Below, piece by piece: positions 18,609-26,468 of a stretch of 64,000 nt of DNA. Every line of letters starts with the position of its first letter. The first letter of the stretch is position 1. Under the pieces are notes generated by a model. It worked only from the letters and a program-made list of their open reading frames with translations. It was not told the DNA's origin and searched no databases. The DNA is from Aequorivita antarctica (GTDB lineage: Bacteria; Bacteroidota; Bacteroidia; Flavobacteriales; Flavobacteriaceae): assembly GCF_007997155.1 (NCBI RefSeq), contig NZ_VORT01000004.1, forward strand, positions 248,001 to 312,000, written 5' to 3'. The translations under genes were made by a program, and so were the position numbers.

Positions 18609-19142
18609 TTAATCATATTTGGCACTCAGGCCTTTGGTTGTCATCCACTTTCCCTGTACTTTCAGCACTTGTTCAATCACATCGCGAACGCAGCCTTTGC
18701 CACCATTTTTGTGTGAAACGTATTTTGAAATAGCCTTAATTTCCTGCACGGCATCTTGCGGACAGGTGGGAAGGCCAACTTCCTGCATAATTTCAAAATC
18801 GGGCAAATCGTCGCCCATATAAAGTGTGTTTTCGCATTTTAAGTTATTTGTTTTTAAATAATCTTCCAAGATTTTGGTTTTATGGTGGGCACCCAAAAAG
18901 ATGTCTTTTATTCCCAAATTTTGAAGTCGCACTCGCACCCCTTCGTTTGTTCCCCCAGAAATAATACAAACGTGAAAACCCTGTTCTACAGCAGTTTTAA
19001 GACCGTAGCCGTCTTTTATATTCATGGTTCGGTACATTTCGCCCTGGGTATTAACTTGAATTGTTCCATCTGTTAGTACACCGTCAACATCAAAGATGAA
19101 TGTGGTAATCTGGTTTAGATATTCTTTATAGCTTTTTTCCAT
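18609..19142 (-). CDS. KdsC-like HAD phosphatase (KDO 8-phosphate phosphatase)
   Basis: 177 residues. The HAD nucleophile motif FDVDGVLTDG (17-26) and the metal-binding GDDLPD (110-115) are intact, and there is no cap domain, as in KdsC/YrbI enzymes. Expected reaction: KDO 8-phosphate to KDO for the lipopolysaccharide inner core. The start overlaps the preceding DUF2520 gene by 17 bases, indicating translational coupling. Related sugar phosphatases (such as Neu9P phosphatase) cannot be excluded. Confidence 0.85.
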   Translation of the reverse strand: MEKSYKEYLNQITTFIFDVDGVLTDGTIQVNTQGEMYRTMNIKDGYGLKTAVEQGFHVCIISGGTNEGVRVRLQNLGIKDIFLGAHHKTKILEDYLKTNNLKCENTLYMGDDLPDFEIMQEVGLPTCPQDAVQEIKAISKYVSHKNGGKGCVRDVIEQVLKVQGKWMTTKGLSAKYD

Positions 19143-19890
19143 AATTTTGCTTTAGTTCTTCCGTAAACAATTCATAAAGTTTCAAATACGGACTATCGAC
19201 CAACAAATGTAAATGTTTTTCAATGGTTTTTTTATCGTTTCGTTTTGCGGGACCAGTTTGCGCTTGTTGTGGTGAAAGGCTTTCTATTTTTGAAGCGGTT
19301 TCCGCAATTAGTGGTTTAAGCAAGTCAAACGGCAAATTTTCATCTTTTAAAATCTCACTGCCAATTTCATATAAATGATTGACAAAATTATTAACAAATA
19401 CTGCTGCCAGATGTAGTTTCGCTCTTTTTTCCGAAGAAATTTCAACCACTTTTCCTGAAATAGTTTCACCCAGTTTACGAAGTACTTCCAAATCGTTTGG
19501 GTTTTCGGCTTCTATGCAAATAGGAATATCTTTAAAATCCACTTCGCGATGTTTTGAAAAAGTTTGCAATGGATAAAAAATACCACGCCGGTTTTTTGAA
19601 GAAAGTACGTCCATTGCAGCACCGCCAGAAGTATGAACCACTAATTTATCTTGAAAGTACAAGGTTTCAGAAAAACTAGAAATAGCATCATCTGGAATTC
19701 CGATAATGTAAACGTCGGCATCTTTAATTTTTGAAATATCATCTGTAAAAGGAATGTTATCAAAAGGCGAAATCATCTTAATATAATTTCTATTAAAAAC
19801 CTGATTTACAGTAACTTTTGGCGTGTTGTGTAAGACAGTAAACAAATTACTGTTAACGTTTCCGAATCCTAAAAAAACCACATTTATCAT
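19126..19890 (-). CDS. Rossmann-fold plus DUF2520 protein
   Basis: 254 residues. The N-terminal half is an NAD(P)-binding Rossmann domain with FLGFGNVNSN near residue 7 and a ketopantoate-reductase-like layout (VYIIGIPDDAI, VVHTSGGAAMDVLS). The C-terminal half is the helical DUF2520 domain (AKLHLAAVFVNNFVNHL). Dehydrogenase activity is likely, but the substrate is unknown. It is the first gene of the run that continues with the KdsC-like gene, UbiA, maf, the lipoprotein and MscS. Confidence 0.82.
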   Translation of the reverse strand: MINVVFLGFGNVNSNLFTVLHNTPKVTVNQVFNRNYIKMISPFDNIPFTDDISKIKDADVYIIGIPDDAISSFSETLYFQDKLVVHTSGGAAMDVLSSKNRRGIFYPLQTFSKHREVDFKDIPICIEAENPNDLEVLRKLGETISGKVVEISSEKRAKLHLAAVFVNNFVNHLYEIGSEILKDENLPFDLLKPLIAETASKIESLSPQQAQTGPAKRNDKKTIEKHLHLLVDSPYLKLYELFTEELKQNYGKKL

Positions 19891-19918
19891 TGTGCGAAGT
19901 TAGCATTTATTAATTTTT

Positions 19919-20506
19919 TCAACGGAACACTTTGTGTTTAATGAGTTTTAATTCACCGTCCTGCTCCAGTTGCTTTATAGCACGGATCACTGTTTCAACA
20001 CGCTGTCCGGTTAAATCTGCAATTTGCTGACGGGTCAGTTCCACTTGAAAAAGTTCTTCGGAGCCATATTTGCTTTTTAAAAAATCGATCAATGTAAGAA
20101 TACGGTGTTCTGGCGGATGTACGGAGATTTCTTTTAGAATCGTAGCTTTATAATAGAGCCGTTTTGCGAGGGCTTTGGTGAACTTTAAATTTACTTCGGG
20201 ATTTTTGGTAAGCAGTTCAAACAATTTAGTTTTGCTTAACTTGTAAAGCGCTGTTGGTTTTACAGCAGATGCAGAGGCGGGGTATTTAAAATCGCCGAGC
20301 AAAGGTGGCTCTCCAAAACTTTCACCATCATAAAAAATTCCTTGTACAAATTCCTTTCCCTGTTCATTCAAATTGAACATTTTTACTTCCCCAGTTTTAA
20401 TCTGAAAATAGAAACCCGCACGTTTTCCTTCAGAGAGAATTACTTCAGAAGCTTCCCTGTTTTCAAGGGTTGCGCCGTACTCCAACAATAAATTTTCTGG
20501 AATCAT
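19919..20506 (-). CDS. Crp/Fnr-family transcription regulator
   Basis: 195 residues: an N-terminal cyclic-nucleotide-binding-like beta barrel (about 15-125, with GESFGEPPLL where the phosphate-binding cassette lies) and a C-terminal winged helix-turn-helix with LTRQQIADLTGQRVETVIRA (about 156-175). There is no N-terminal cysteine cluster, so an Fnr-type Fe-S cluster is unlikely. It is divergent from a small membrane protein, truncated haemoglobin and CcsBA. A palindrome starting 4 bases before its start codon suggests autoregulation together with control of those genes. Confidence 0.88.
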   Translation of the reverse strand: MIPENLLLEYGATLENREASEVILSEGKRAGFYFQIKTGEVKMFNLNEQGKEFVQGIFYDGESFGEPPLLGDFKYPASASAVKPTALYKLSKTKLFELLTKNPEVNLKFTKALAKRLYYKATILKEISVHPPEHRILTLIDFLKSKYGSEELFQVELTRQQIADLTGQRVETVIRAIKQLEQDGELKLIKHKVFR

Positions 20507-20509
20507 TGG

Positions 20510-20529
20510 TTTATGATTTGCCTCATAAA
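20510..20529. promoter_or_regulatory. CRP-geometry operator between the Crp/Fnr gene and the trHb/ccsBA unit
   Basis: TTTATGA-N6-TCATAAA is a perfect 7-bp inverted repeat with a 6-base spacer, the spacing of CRP sites (TGTGA-N6-TCACA). It lies 3 bases upstream of the regulator's start codon and about 57 bases upstream of the divergent ATG at 20587, where a Crp/Fnr protein could control both directions. Confidence 0.6.
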
Positions 20530-20586
20530 ATAAGACATGGTTCGGATTGTAAATTTACACCTTCTAAAAAACAAAACAATATTATT

Positions 20587-20874
20587 ATGAAGTCATTATC
20601 TATAAAATCATTGCAGCAAGAATTTGAATACGATTATTATATGTACGTTCCATTATCTATCGTTTTGAACAGTTGTATCGGCTCTATTGCCGCTATGACC
20701 ATTTTGGCACAAGGAACCTCATTGATTTCTGGGATTGAACTGACGCTTTGTGTTTCGCTTTGTATGGGCTATAATGCGGTTTTGCTTGCTGGTTCAAACA
20801 GAAAGTTTGCGTTCTGGTTATTGACAGTAAGTTTAGTAGTTAATATCTTATTGATTTTGATAACTTTGCTATAA
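20587..20874 (+). CDS. Small membrane protein of the redox module
   Basis: 95 residues from the ATG at 20587. The longer frame from 20470 would run through the operator and into the divergent gene, so the later start is chosen. Three hydrophobic helices are apparent (about residues 20-45, 48-67 and 73-95), with a short charged N-terminus and the loop AGSNRKF. No family was recognised. It ends 3 bases before the truncated-haemoglobin start, so it is very probably in the same transcript, and it is probably regulated by the adjacent Crp/Fnr protein. Confidence 0.7.
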   Translation: MKSLSIKSLQQEFEYDYYMYVPLSIVLNSCIGSIAAMTILAQGTSLISGIELTLCVSLCMGYNAVLLAGSNRKFAFWLLTVSLVVNILLILITLL

Positions 20875-20877
20875 AAA

Positions 20878-21279
20878 ATGATCAAAATGAAAATTGAATC
20901 CCGTGAAGAAGTGTCTTTGCTGGTTAGAACGTTCTATTCAAAAGTGAGAAAAGACGAACTTCTTGGGCCTATTTTCAATGGAATTATCACCGATTGGGAG
21001 ATTCACTTGGAATTGCTTACCGATTTCTGGGAAACCAACCTTTTCTTTAAGCGAAAATACATCGGAAACCCTATGCACACCCACATTGAAGTAGATAAAA
21101 AAGTTGGCGGCACTATTAACGAACTTCACTTTGGCACTTGGATTAATCTATGGCATGAAACCATTGACGAACTTTTTGAAGGCGAAACGGCCAATGTTGC
21201 AAAAAACCGTGCCCGAAATATGGGAACCTTCATTCATCTGAATATTTTCAACGCCCGAAATCAAGACGCGGAAAAGTGA
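20878..21279 (+). CDS. Group III truncated haemoglobin
   Basis: 133 residues, matching the short 2/2 globins. The proximal-histidine region is the ELHFGTWINLWHETID stretch, with His84 in the HFxxW motif typical of group III. NPMHTHIEV precedes it on the distal side. Functions reported for the group include O2 and NO binding and redox sensing; the role here is inferred. It lies between a small membrane protein and the cytochrome c assembly gene, and is likely under the adjacent Crp/Fnr regulator. A second in-frame ATG three codons in could also be used. Confidence 0.87.
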   Translation: MIKMKIESREEVSLLVRTFYSKVRKDELLGPIFNGIITDWEIHLELLTDFWETNLFFKRKYIGNPMHTHIEVDKKVGGTINELHFGTWINLWHETIDELFEGETANVAKNRARNMGTFIHLNIFNARNQDAEK

Positions 21280-21347
21280 GAATAGTTATCAGATTTCAGT
21301 AGTCTAAATGGGCGCAATTCATTATTTTTACGCCAAAATTTCCTGTA

Positions 21348-24300
21348 ATGCAAAAAAAGATTGCTTCCGTTCTTTTCTCTACCCGTTTAACAGCCGTTTT
21401 ATTTATCGTTTTTGCAGTCGCTATGGCAGCAGGAACCTTTTTGGACGCAGATTCACAAAGTCCGCCAACGCCCTACACAAGAGAGCTTATATACAATGCT
21501 TGGTGGTTTGAAGCCATTATGTTGCTTTTCGTCATCAATTTTGTGGGGAACATTTTCCGCTACAATCTTCACAAACGCGAAATGTGGGCATCGTTAACGC
21601 TCCATTTGGCCTTTATTTTGGTTATTATTGGTGCTTTTGTTACCCGTTATATTGGTTTTGAAGGTATAATGCATATTCGCGAAGGACAGACTGAAAATTC
21701 TATCCTCTCAGACCAAACCTATTTGGATGTTTTTATTGATGGCGATTATATAGTGGATGGCGTAGCGCAGCGCAGAAAACTGAAGCCAAAAAAACTTAGG
21801 CTTTCCGAAAAGCTAAATAACAACTTCACTATCAACACAGATTACAACGGCCAAGCTGTTAGCATTAAATTCAAAAACTTTATCAAAGGGGCCAAAGAAG
21901 GGTTAACGAAATCTGAAAATGGCGAGGACTACCTTAAAATAGTGGAATCTGGTGATGGCGAGCGACATGATCACTGGGTGAAAGTTGGTGAGGTTTCCGA
22001 TATTCACAACATACTTTTCGCAATAAACAAACCTACTGATGGCGCAATAAACATTACCTATTCCGAAGATGGAAACTATACTATTTCCAGTCCTTTTGAA
22101 GGAAACTTTATGCGAATGGCAGACCAAGTTCAAGGTGATGTAGCTGCAGATAGTGTTCAACCATTTAATTTGCGTTCGCTTTACCGAATGGCCGGCATTT
22201 CTTTCGTAGTCCCAGACCCGATTACCAATGGGAAATTTGGCATTGTTAAAGCAGAGGCTGGCGAACCCGCCAACCAAGACGCTTTGATTTTGGAAGTCTC
22301 TTCAAAGGAAGAAACCCAAATAGTAGAACTCCTTGGTGGAAAAGGTACGGCAATCAGTCCCACCGAAGCCGAAATAGCAGGTTTGAAGGTTTATTTGGGC
22401 TATGGTTCTGAAAGTATGGATCTGCCTTTCAGCATCACATTGAATGATTTTATTGCTGAAAAATATCCTGGAACCGAAAAAGGCTACTCTTCCTTTAAAA
22501 GTAAAGTAACAGTTATACAGCCTGACAAAACTCATTTTGATGCAGATATTTTTATGAACAACGTCTTAGATCATCAAGGTTATCGTTTTTTCCAGTCGGG
22601 CTTTGACCCAGACGAAGGTGGAACAATTCTTTCAGTAAACCACGACTGGTGGGGAACTTGGATAACCTACATTGGTTATTTTCTGCTATATATTGGATTG
22701 ATGGGAATTCTATTTTTTAAAGGTAGCCGTTTTAAAAATCTAGAAAAAATTCTCAACCGTATCAAGAAAAAGAAAGCTAAGATGACATTGTTGCTGATGT
22801 TCTTCCTTTCCCTTTCGGGAATGGCCCAACAGGCCAAAGAACCAGCGCATACTACGGTTCCAAAACAACAGATAGATTCGTTGATAAAAGCGAATGCTGT
22901 TAGCAAAGAACACGCAGCAAAGTTTGGGCATTTGATAATTCAGGACAATGGCCGGATGAAGCCTATCAACACTTTTGCAAGCGAGCTTTTGCGAAAAATA
23001 AGTCGCAGCGATAATTACGAAGGCTTGGATGCGAATCAGGTTTTTATTTCGATGACTGAATTTCCAAGACTCTGGGTTGAAGTTCCTTTAATATACCTAA
23101 AACGAGGCAATGATAGTATCCGACACGTTGCTGGTGTGCCTGAAGGACAGAAAGACATCGCACTATTAGATCTTTTTGACGAAAAAGGAAACTATAAGCT
23201 GGAGCCTTATTTGGAAGCAGCTACCCGTACTACAAACCCTAACCAGTTTCAAAAGGATTTTATTAAGGCACACGAAAATTTTTCACTTTTGAATGCCGCC
23301 TTAAGTGGAAGTATTTTAAAAATATTTCCGATCCCAGAAGATTTAGGCAACAAGTGGGTTTCGTTCCCAGAGTTGGGCGATGCGAATTTGAAGGGAATGG
23401 ATTCGCTCTATGCCAAAAACATTCTTCCGCTATACTTTGACAGCTTGAAGAAAGCACGCGAGACTGATGATTATACACAGGCTAATGAGTTTTTGGAAAG
23501 CATTACTAACTTTCAGAAAAAGTATGGTAGTGAAGTGATGCCTTCGGAAAACAAACTTCGGGCCGAAACCATTTACAACAAAGTCGACATCTTTAACCGA
23601 CTTTACAAATATTTCGCTGTATTTGGCATTTTGATGTTTGTCTTTATCATAGCACAACTCTTCAAGGATCGAAAGATATTGAGAGTTCTCATAAAAAGTT
23701 CAAAAGTTTTAATGTGGGTTTTCTTTGCATTAATGACGCTTGGTTTGGCACTGCGTTGGTATGTAAGCGGTCACGCGCCTTGGAGTGATGCATATGAATC
23801 GGTGGTTTATGTGGCCTGGGCAACGGTTTTCTTTGGCCTCTCTTTTGGGCGTAAAAGTGATTTGACCACGGCCTCAACAGCTTTTGTGGGCGCAATTATC
23901 CTATGGGTGGCGCATGAAAATTGGTTGGATCCATCCATTGCGAACCTACAGCCTGTTTTAGATAGCTATTGGTTGATGATCCACGTAGCGGTAATCGTTA
24001 TGAGCTACGGACCTTTTACCCTCGGAATGATTTTGGCTGTAACCTCACTTTTCCTGATGATTTTCACTACCAAGGACAATTATAAAAACATGGAAATTAA
24101 CATCAGTGAACTGACTGTTGTTACTGAAATGGCTTTGACCGCTGGTTTGGTATTGCTCACCATCGGAAACTTTTTGGGCGGACAATGGGCCAACGAGAGT
24201 TGGGGCCGTTACTGGGGCTGGGACCCAAAGGAAACCTGGGCACTTATAAGCATTATGGTTTATGCTTTTGTAATTCACGCACGATTAGTTCCAGGATTAC

Positions 24301-24533
24301 GCGGACGTTGGACATTTAACGTTTTTGCGCTTTTTGCCTATGCTTCTATTATGATGACCTATTTTGGAGTTAATTTCTATTTAAGCGGCCTACATTCATA
24401 TGCCAGCGGTGATGCTCCTGCTACTCCAACTTTTGTTTGGTGGATAACTTTGTTTGCAGTGATTCTTAGTATTGTATCGTATTTCAGGTATAAGAAGTTT
24501 TATGGGAAGAAAAAGAAGAAATTGAAAACATAA
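21348..24533 (+). CDS. ccsBA: Fused cytochrome c biogenesis protein CcsBA (system II)
   Basis: 1061 residues, the expected size of a ResB/CcsB-CcsA fusion that moves haem across the inner membrane and attaches it to apocytochrome c. The N-terminal part (about 1-460) is CcsB-like with helices near the N-terminus and at about 440-460. The C-terminal part (about 750-1050) is CcsA-like with the haem-binding WWD segment NESWGRYWGWDPKETWA near residue 950 and conserved histidines. A signal-peptide-like stretch (MTLLLMFFLSLSGMAQQ, from residue 479) marks the old junction between the two halves. It is downstream of the haemoglobin gene, consistent with respiratory function. Confidence 0.92.
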   Translation: MQKKIASVLFSTRLTAVLFIVFAVAMAAGTFLDADSQSPPTPYTRELIYNAWWFEAIMLLFVINFVGNIFRYNLHKREMWASLTLHLAFILVIIGAFVTRYIGFEGIMHIREGQTENSILSDQTYLDVFIDGDYIVDGVAQRRKLKPKKLRLSEKLNNNFTINTDYNGQAVSIKFKNFIKGAKEGLTKSENGEDYLKIVESGDGERHDHWVKVGEVSDIHNILFAINKPTDGAINITYSEDGNYTISSPFEGNFMRMADQVQGDVAADSVQPFNLRSLYRMAGISFVVPDPITNGKFGIVKAEAGEPANQDALILEVSSKEETQIVELLGGKGTAISPTEAEIAGLKVYLGYGSESMDLPFSITLNDFIAEKYPGTEKGYSSFKSKVTVIQPDKTHFDADIFMNNVLDHQGYRFFQSGFDPDEGGTILSVNHDWWGTWITYIGYFLLYIGLMGILFFKGSRFKNLEKILNRIKKKKAKMTLLLMFFLSLSGMAQQAKEPAHTTVPKQQIDSLIKANAVSKEHAAKFGHLIIQDNGRMKPINTFASELLRKISRSDNYEGLDANQVFISMTEFPRLWVEVPLIYLKRGNDSIRHVAGVPEGQKDIALLDLFDEKGNYKLEPYLEAATRTTNPNQFQKDFIKAHENFSLLNAALSGSILKIFPIPEDLGNKWVSFPELGDANLKGMDSLYAKNILPLYFDSLKKARETDDYTQANEFLESITNFQKKYGSEVMPSENKLRAETIYNKVDIFNRLYKYFAVFGILMFVFIIAQLFKDRKILRVLIKSSKVLMWVFFALMTLGLALRWYVSGHAPWSDAYESVVYVAWATVFFGLSFGRKSDLTTASTAFVGAIILWVAHENWLDPSIANLQPVLDSYWLMIHVAVIVMSYGPFTLGMILAVTSLFLMIFTTKDNYKNMEINISELTVVTEMALTAGLVLLTIGNFLGGQWANESWGRYWGWDPKETWALISIMVYAFVIHARLVPGLRGRWTFNVFALFAYASIMMTYFGVNFYLSGLHSYASGDAPATPTFVWWITLFAVILSIVSYFRYKKFYGKKKKKLKT

Positions 24534-24545
24534 AATTAAAAACCA

Positions 24546-24584
24546 CGAATTCACGAATATTTTAAATTTATATTCGTGAATTCG
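24546..24584. repeat. Perfect 15-bp inverted repeat between ccsBA and fumC
   Basis: CGAATTCACGAATAT (24546-24560) pairs with ATATTCGTGAATTCG (24570-24584) around the 9-base AT-only loop. It sits between two convergent genes but lacks the GC-rich stem and T-run of a normal terminator. The CCACGAATTCACGAAT word resembles dispersed palindromic repeats that I recall from other genomes. It may act as a weak bidirectional terminator. Confidence 0.6.
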
Positions 24585-24614
24585 GGGTCAAATAAATCGA
24601 CAATCTAAAATCTT

Positions 24615-26000
24615 TTAGACCATATCCTCCGGCTTAACCCATTCATCAAACTCTTCCGCAGTTACATAACCAAGGTTTACAGCTTCTTCTTTTAGAGTAG
24701 TTCCGTTTTTGTGTGCGGTGTTTGCTATTTCAGCAGCTTTGTAATACCCAATTTTTGGGTTCAAGGCGGTAACGAGCATCAAACTGTTGTTCAATTGTTT
24801 TTTGATTACTTCGTAATTTGGTTCAATGCCTTGGGCGCAGTGAACATCGAAAGAAACACAAGCGTCACCAATCAATTGTGCAGACTGAAGGAAGTTTGCA
24901 GCCATCACAGGCTTGAAAACGTTCAATTCAAACTGGCCTTGCATTCCACCAACAGTAATGGCCATATCGTTCCCAATAACTTGCGCACTAACCATTGTTA
25001 ATGCTTCACACTGTGTTGGGTTTACTTTCCCAGGCATAATTGAGGAGCCTGGCTCGTTTGCTGGAATATTGATCTCGCCAATTCCACTTCTTGGACCGCT
25101 GGAAAGCATTCGAACGTCGTTCGCAATTTTATTCAGTGAAACAGCTAACTGTTTTAAAGCACCGTGCGATTCTACAAAAGCATCGTGAGCGGCAAGTGCT
25201 TCGAATTTATTTTTTGCGGTTACAAAGGGTAATTGGGTAAACTTTGCAATGTATTCTGCAACTTTAACATCGTAGCCTTTTGGGGTGTTTAAACCAGTTC
25301 CAACTGCGGTTCCGCCCAAAGCGAGTTCCGCCAAATGTGGAAGTGTATTTTTTAATGCGTTGATACCATATTCCAATTGTGCAGCATAACCGCTAAATTC
25401 CTGCCCAAGGGTTAGGGGAGTGGCGTCCATAAAATGGGTGCGGCCTATTTTTACAACACCTTTAAAATCTTTAGCTTTTTTGGAAAGCGTTTTCTGAAGT
25501 TGTTCAACGCCGGGAAGGGTAGTTTCAATCAGTTTTTTATATGCTGCAATGTGCATTCCCGTTGGGAAAGTATCGTTAGATGACTGCGATTTGTTTACAT
25601 CATCATTCGGTTGAAGTGTTTTATCGCCTTCGCCAATGGTCTTTCCAGACATTTGATGGGCGCGGTTTGCTATCACTTCGTTTACGTTCATATTACTTTG
25701 GGTGCCACTTCCGGTTTGCCAAATTACCAATGGAAACTGATCATCATGTTTTCCTTCTAAAATTTCATCACACACTTTTGCAATCAGATCTCTTTTTTCT
25801 TCGGCAAGAACGCCGAGTTCACAGTTGGTGTATGCCGCAGCTTTCTTCAAATAGGCAAAACCATAAATTATTTCCAAAGGCATGGAAGCTTTCGGTCCAA
25901 TTTTAAAATTTTCAAACGAACGCTCTGTTTGTGCGCCCCAAAGTTTATCGGCGGGTACTTTTACCTCGCCCATGGTGTCTTTTTCAATTCTGTATTGCAT
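24615..26000 (-). CDS. fumC: Class II fumarate hydratase
   Basis: 461 residues. Converts fumarate to L-malate in the TCA cycle without an iron-sulphur cluster. Family signatures present: [18 protein letters not shown] (substrate site), [28 protein letters not shown] and the superfamily signature [11 protein letters not shown], which contains the mobile loop with the catalytic serine. Length is standard for the homotetrameric enzyme. It is monocistronic with a well-formed promoter and a leader hairpin like that of purL. Confidence 0.95.
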   Translation of the reverse strand: MQYRIEKDTMGEVKVPADKLWGAQTERSFENFKIGPKASMPLEIIYGFAYLKKAAAYTNCELGVLAEEKRDLIAKVCDEILEGKHDDQFPLVIWQTGSGTQSNMNVNEVIANRAHQMSGKTIGEGDKTLQPNDDVNKSQSSNDTFPTGMHIAAYKKLIETTLPGVEQLQKTLSKKAKDFKGVVKIGRTHFMDATPLTLGQEFSGYAAQLEYGINALKNTLPHLAELALGGTAVGTGLNTPKGYDVKVAEYIAKFTQLPFVTAKNKFEALAAHDAFVESHGALKQLAVSLNKIANDVRMLSSGPRSGIGEINIPANEPGSSIMPGKVNPTQCEALTMVSAQVIGNDMAITVGGMQGQFELNVFKPVMAANFLQSAQLIGDACVSFDVHCAQGIEPNYEVIKKQLNNSLMLVTALNPKIGYYKAAEIANTAHKNGTTLKEEAVNLGYVTAEEFDEWVKPEDMV

Positions 26001-26063
26001 TTTGAATGAATTTATTGTGAATTATATTGAATTCCTTAGCCAAGGTTTAGGAAATTTTTGAAA

Positions 26064-26085
26064 CTCCTTCGCTAAAGCTTCGGAG
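26064..26085 (-). promoter_or_regulatory. Palindromic hairpin in the fumC leader
   Basis: The + strand reads CTCC-TTC-GCT-AA-AGC-TTC-GGAG. This is the same architecture as the purL leader element at 2559-2581, with a compensatory change in the outer stem. It starts 8 bases after the -7 box, so it would lie at the mRNA 5' terminus, nearly 65 bases from the start codon. Confidence 0.55.
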
Positions 26086-26093
26086 CTCGAGGG

Positions 26094-26124
26094 CAAAGGT
26101 AAGGAAAAGCCAAAAGTTGTTCAA
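26094..26124 (-). promoter_or_regulatory. fumC promoter
   Basis: On the minus strand, TTG (26124-26122), a 20-base spacer and TACCTTTG (26101-26094): a full match to the Bacteroidota -33/-7 consensus with correct spacing. Confidence 0.65.
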
Positions 26125-26168
26125 CCCGCTCAGCTGTTTATTTGTTGTGAATAAATCAGATCGTTTTG

Positions 26169-26200
26169 TTGTCGTTTTTCAAAAAAACCTTTTATCTTTG
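26169..26200 (+). promoter_or_regulatory. Promoter of the 56-residue membrane protein
   Basis: TTG (26169-26171), 21-base spacer, TATCTTTG (26193-26200), 26 bases upstream of the ATG. It fits the Bacteroidota consensus. Confidence 0.6.
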
Positions 26201-26226
26201 GGGCATCAATTTAAAAACGTTACACC

Positions 26227-26397
26227 ATGTTTACATTTGAACAATATTTAGGATTTCTTGCTTTTTTAACCATACTTACTATGGGCTTTTGGTTAATGAT
26301 ATTCTTGGTGAGCATTCTTCCATACTGGATAGGCGGTTCACTTTATGAGAACTGGAAAATGAAACGTGCGGAAAAGAAAAACAAAGAATTGAAATAA
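26227..26397 (+). CDS. Small membrane protein (56 aa)
   Basis: An ATG at 26227 opens a 56-residue frame ending at 26397. The N-terminal two-thirds is hydrophobic, with one or two membrane helices (about residues 8-34), followed by a polar tail rich in lysine and glutamate (KMKRAEKKNKELK). It has its own consensus promoter and a strong terminator, which together make a complete small transcription unit. No family was recognised. It resembles short envelope-stress or assembly-type membrane peptides only in general character. Confidence 0.7.
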   Translation: MFTFEQYLGFLAFLTILTMGFWLMIFLVSILPYWIGGSLYENWKMKRAEKKNKELK

Positions 26398-26418
26398 TTT
26401 TTTTTTTTAAAAGATATA

Positions 26419-26449
26419 AAAAAAGGGAGCCAATTTGGTTCCCTTTTTT
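26419..26449. terminator. Bidirectional terminator after the 56-residue gene
   Basis: A 13-bp stem with one G-U wobble (six A plus GGGAGCC pairing with GGTTCCC plus six T) around a 5-base loop. It also faces the convergent outer-membrane receptor gene. Confidence 0.85.
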
Positions 26450-26468
26450 ATTTGCAATCAATCACAGT

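Noticed and set aside
20470-20586. N-terminal extension of the 95-residue membrane protein
   Set aside because: It would cover the divergent promoter and operator and the start of the Crp/Fnr gene; no signal or domain is gained.
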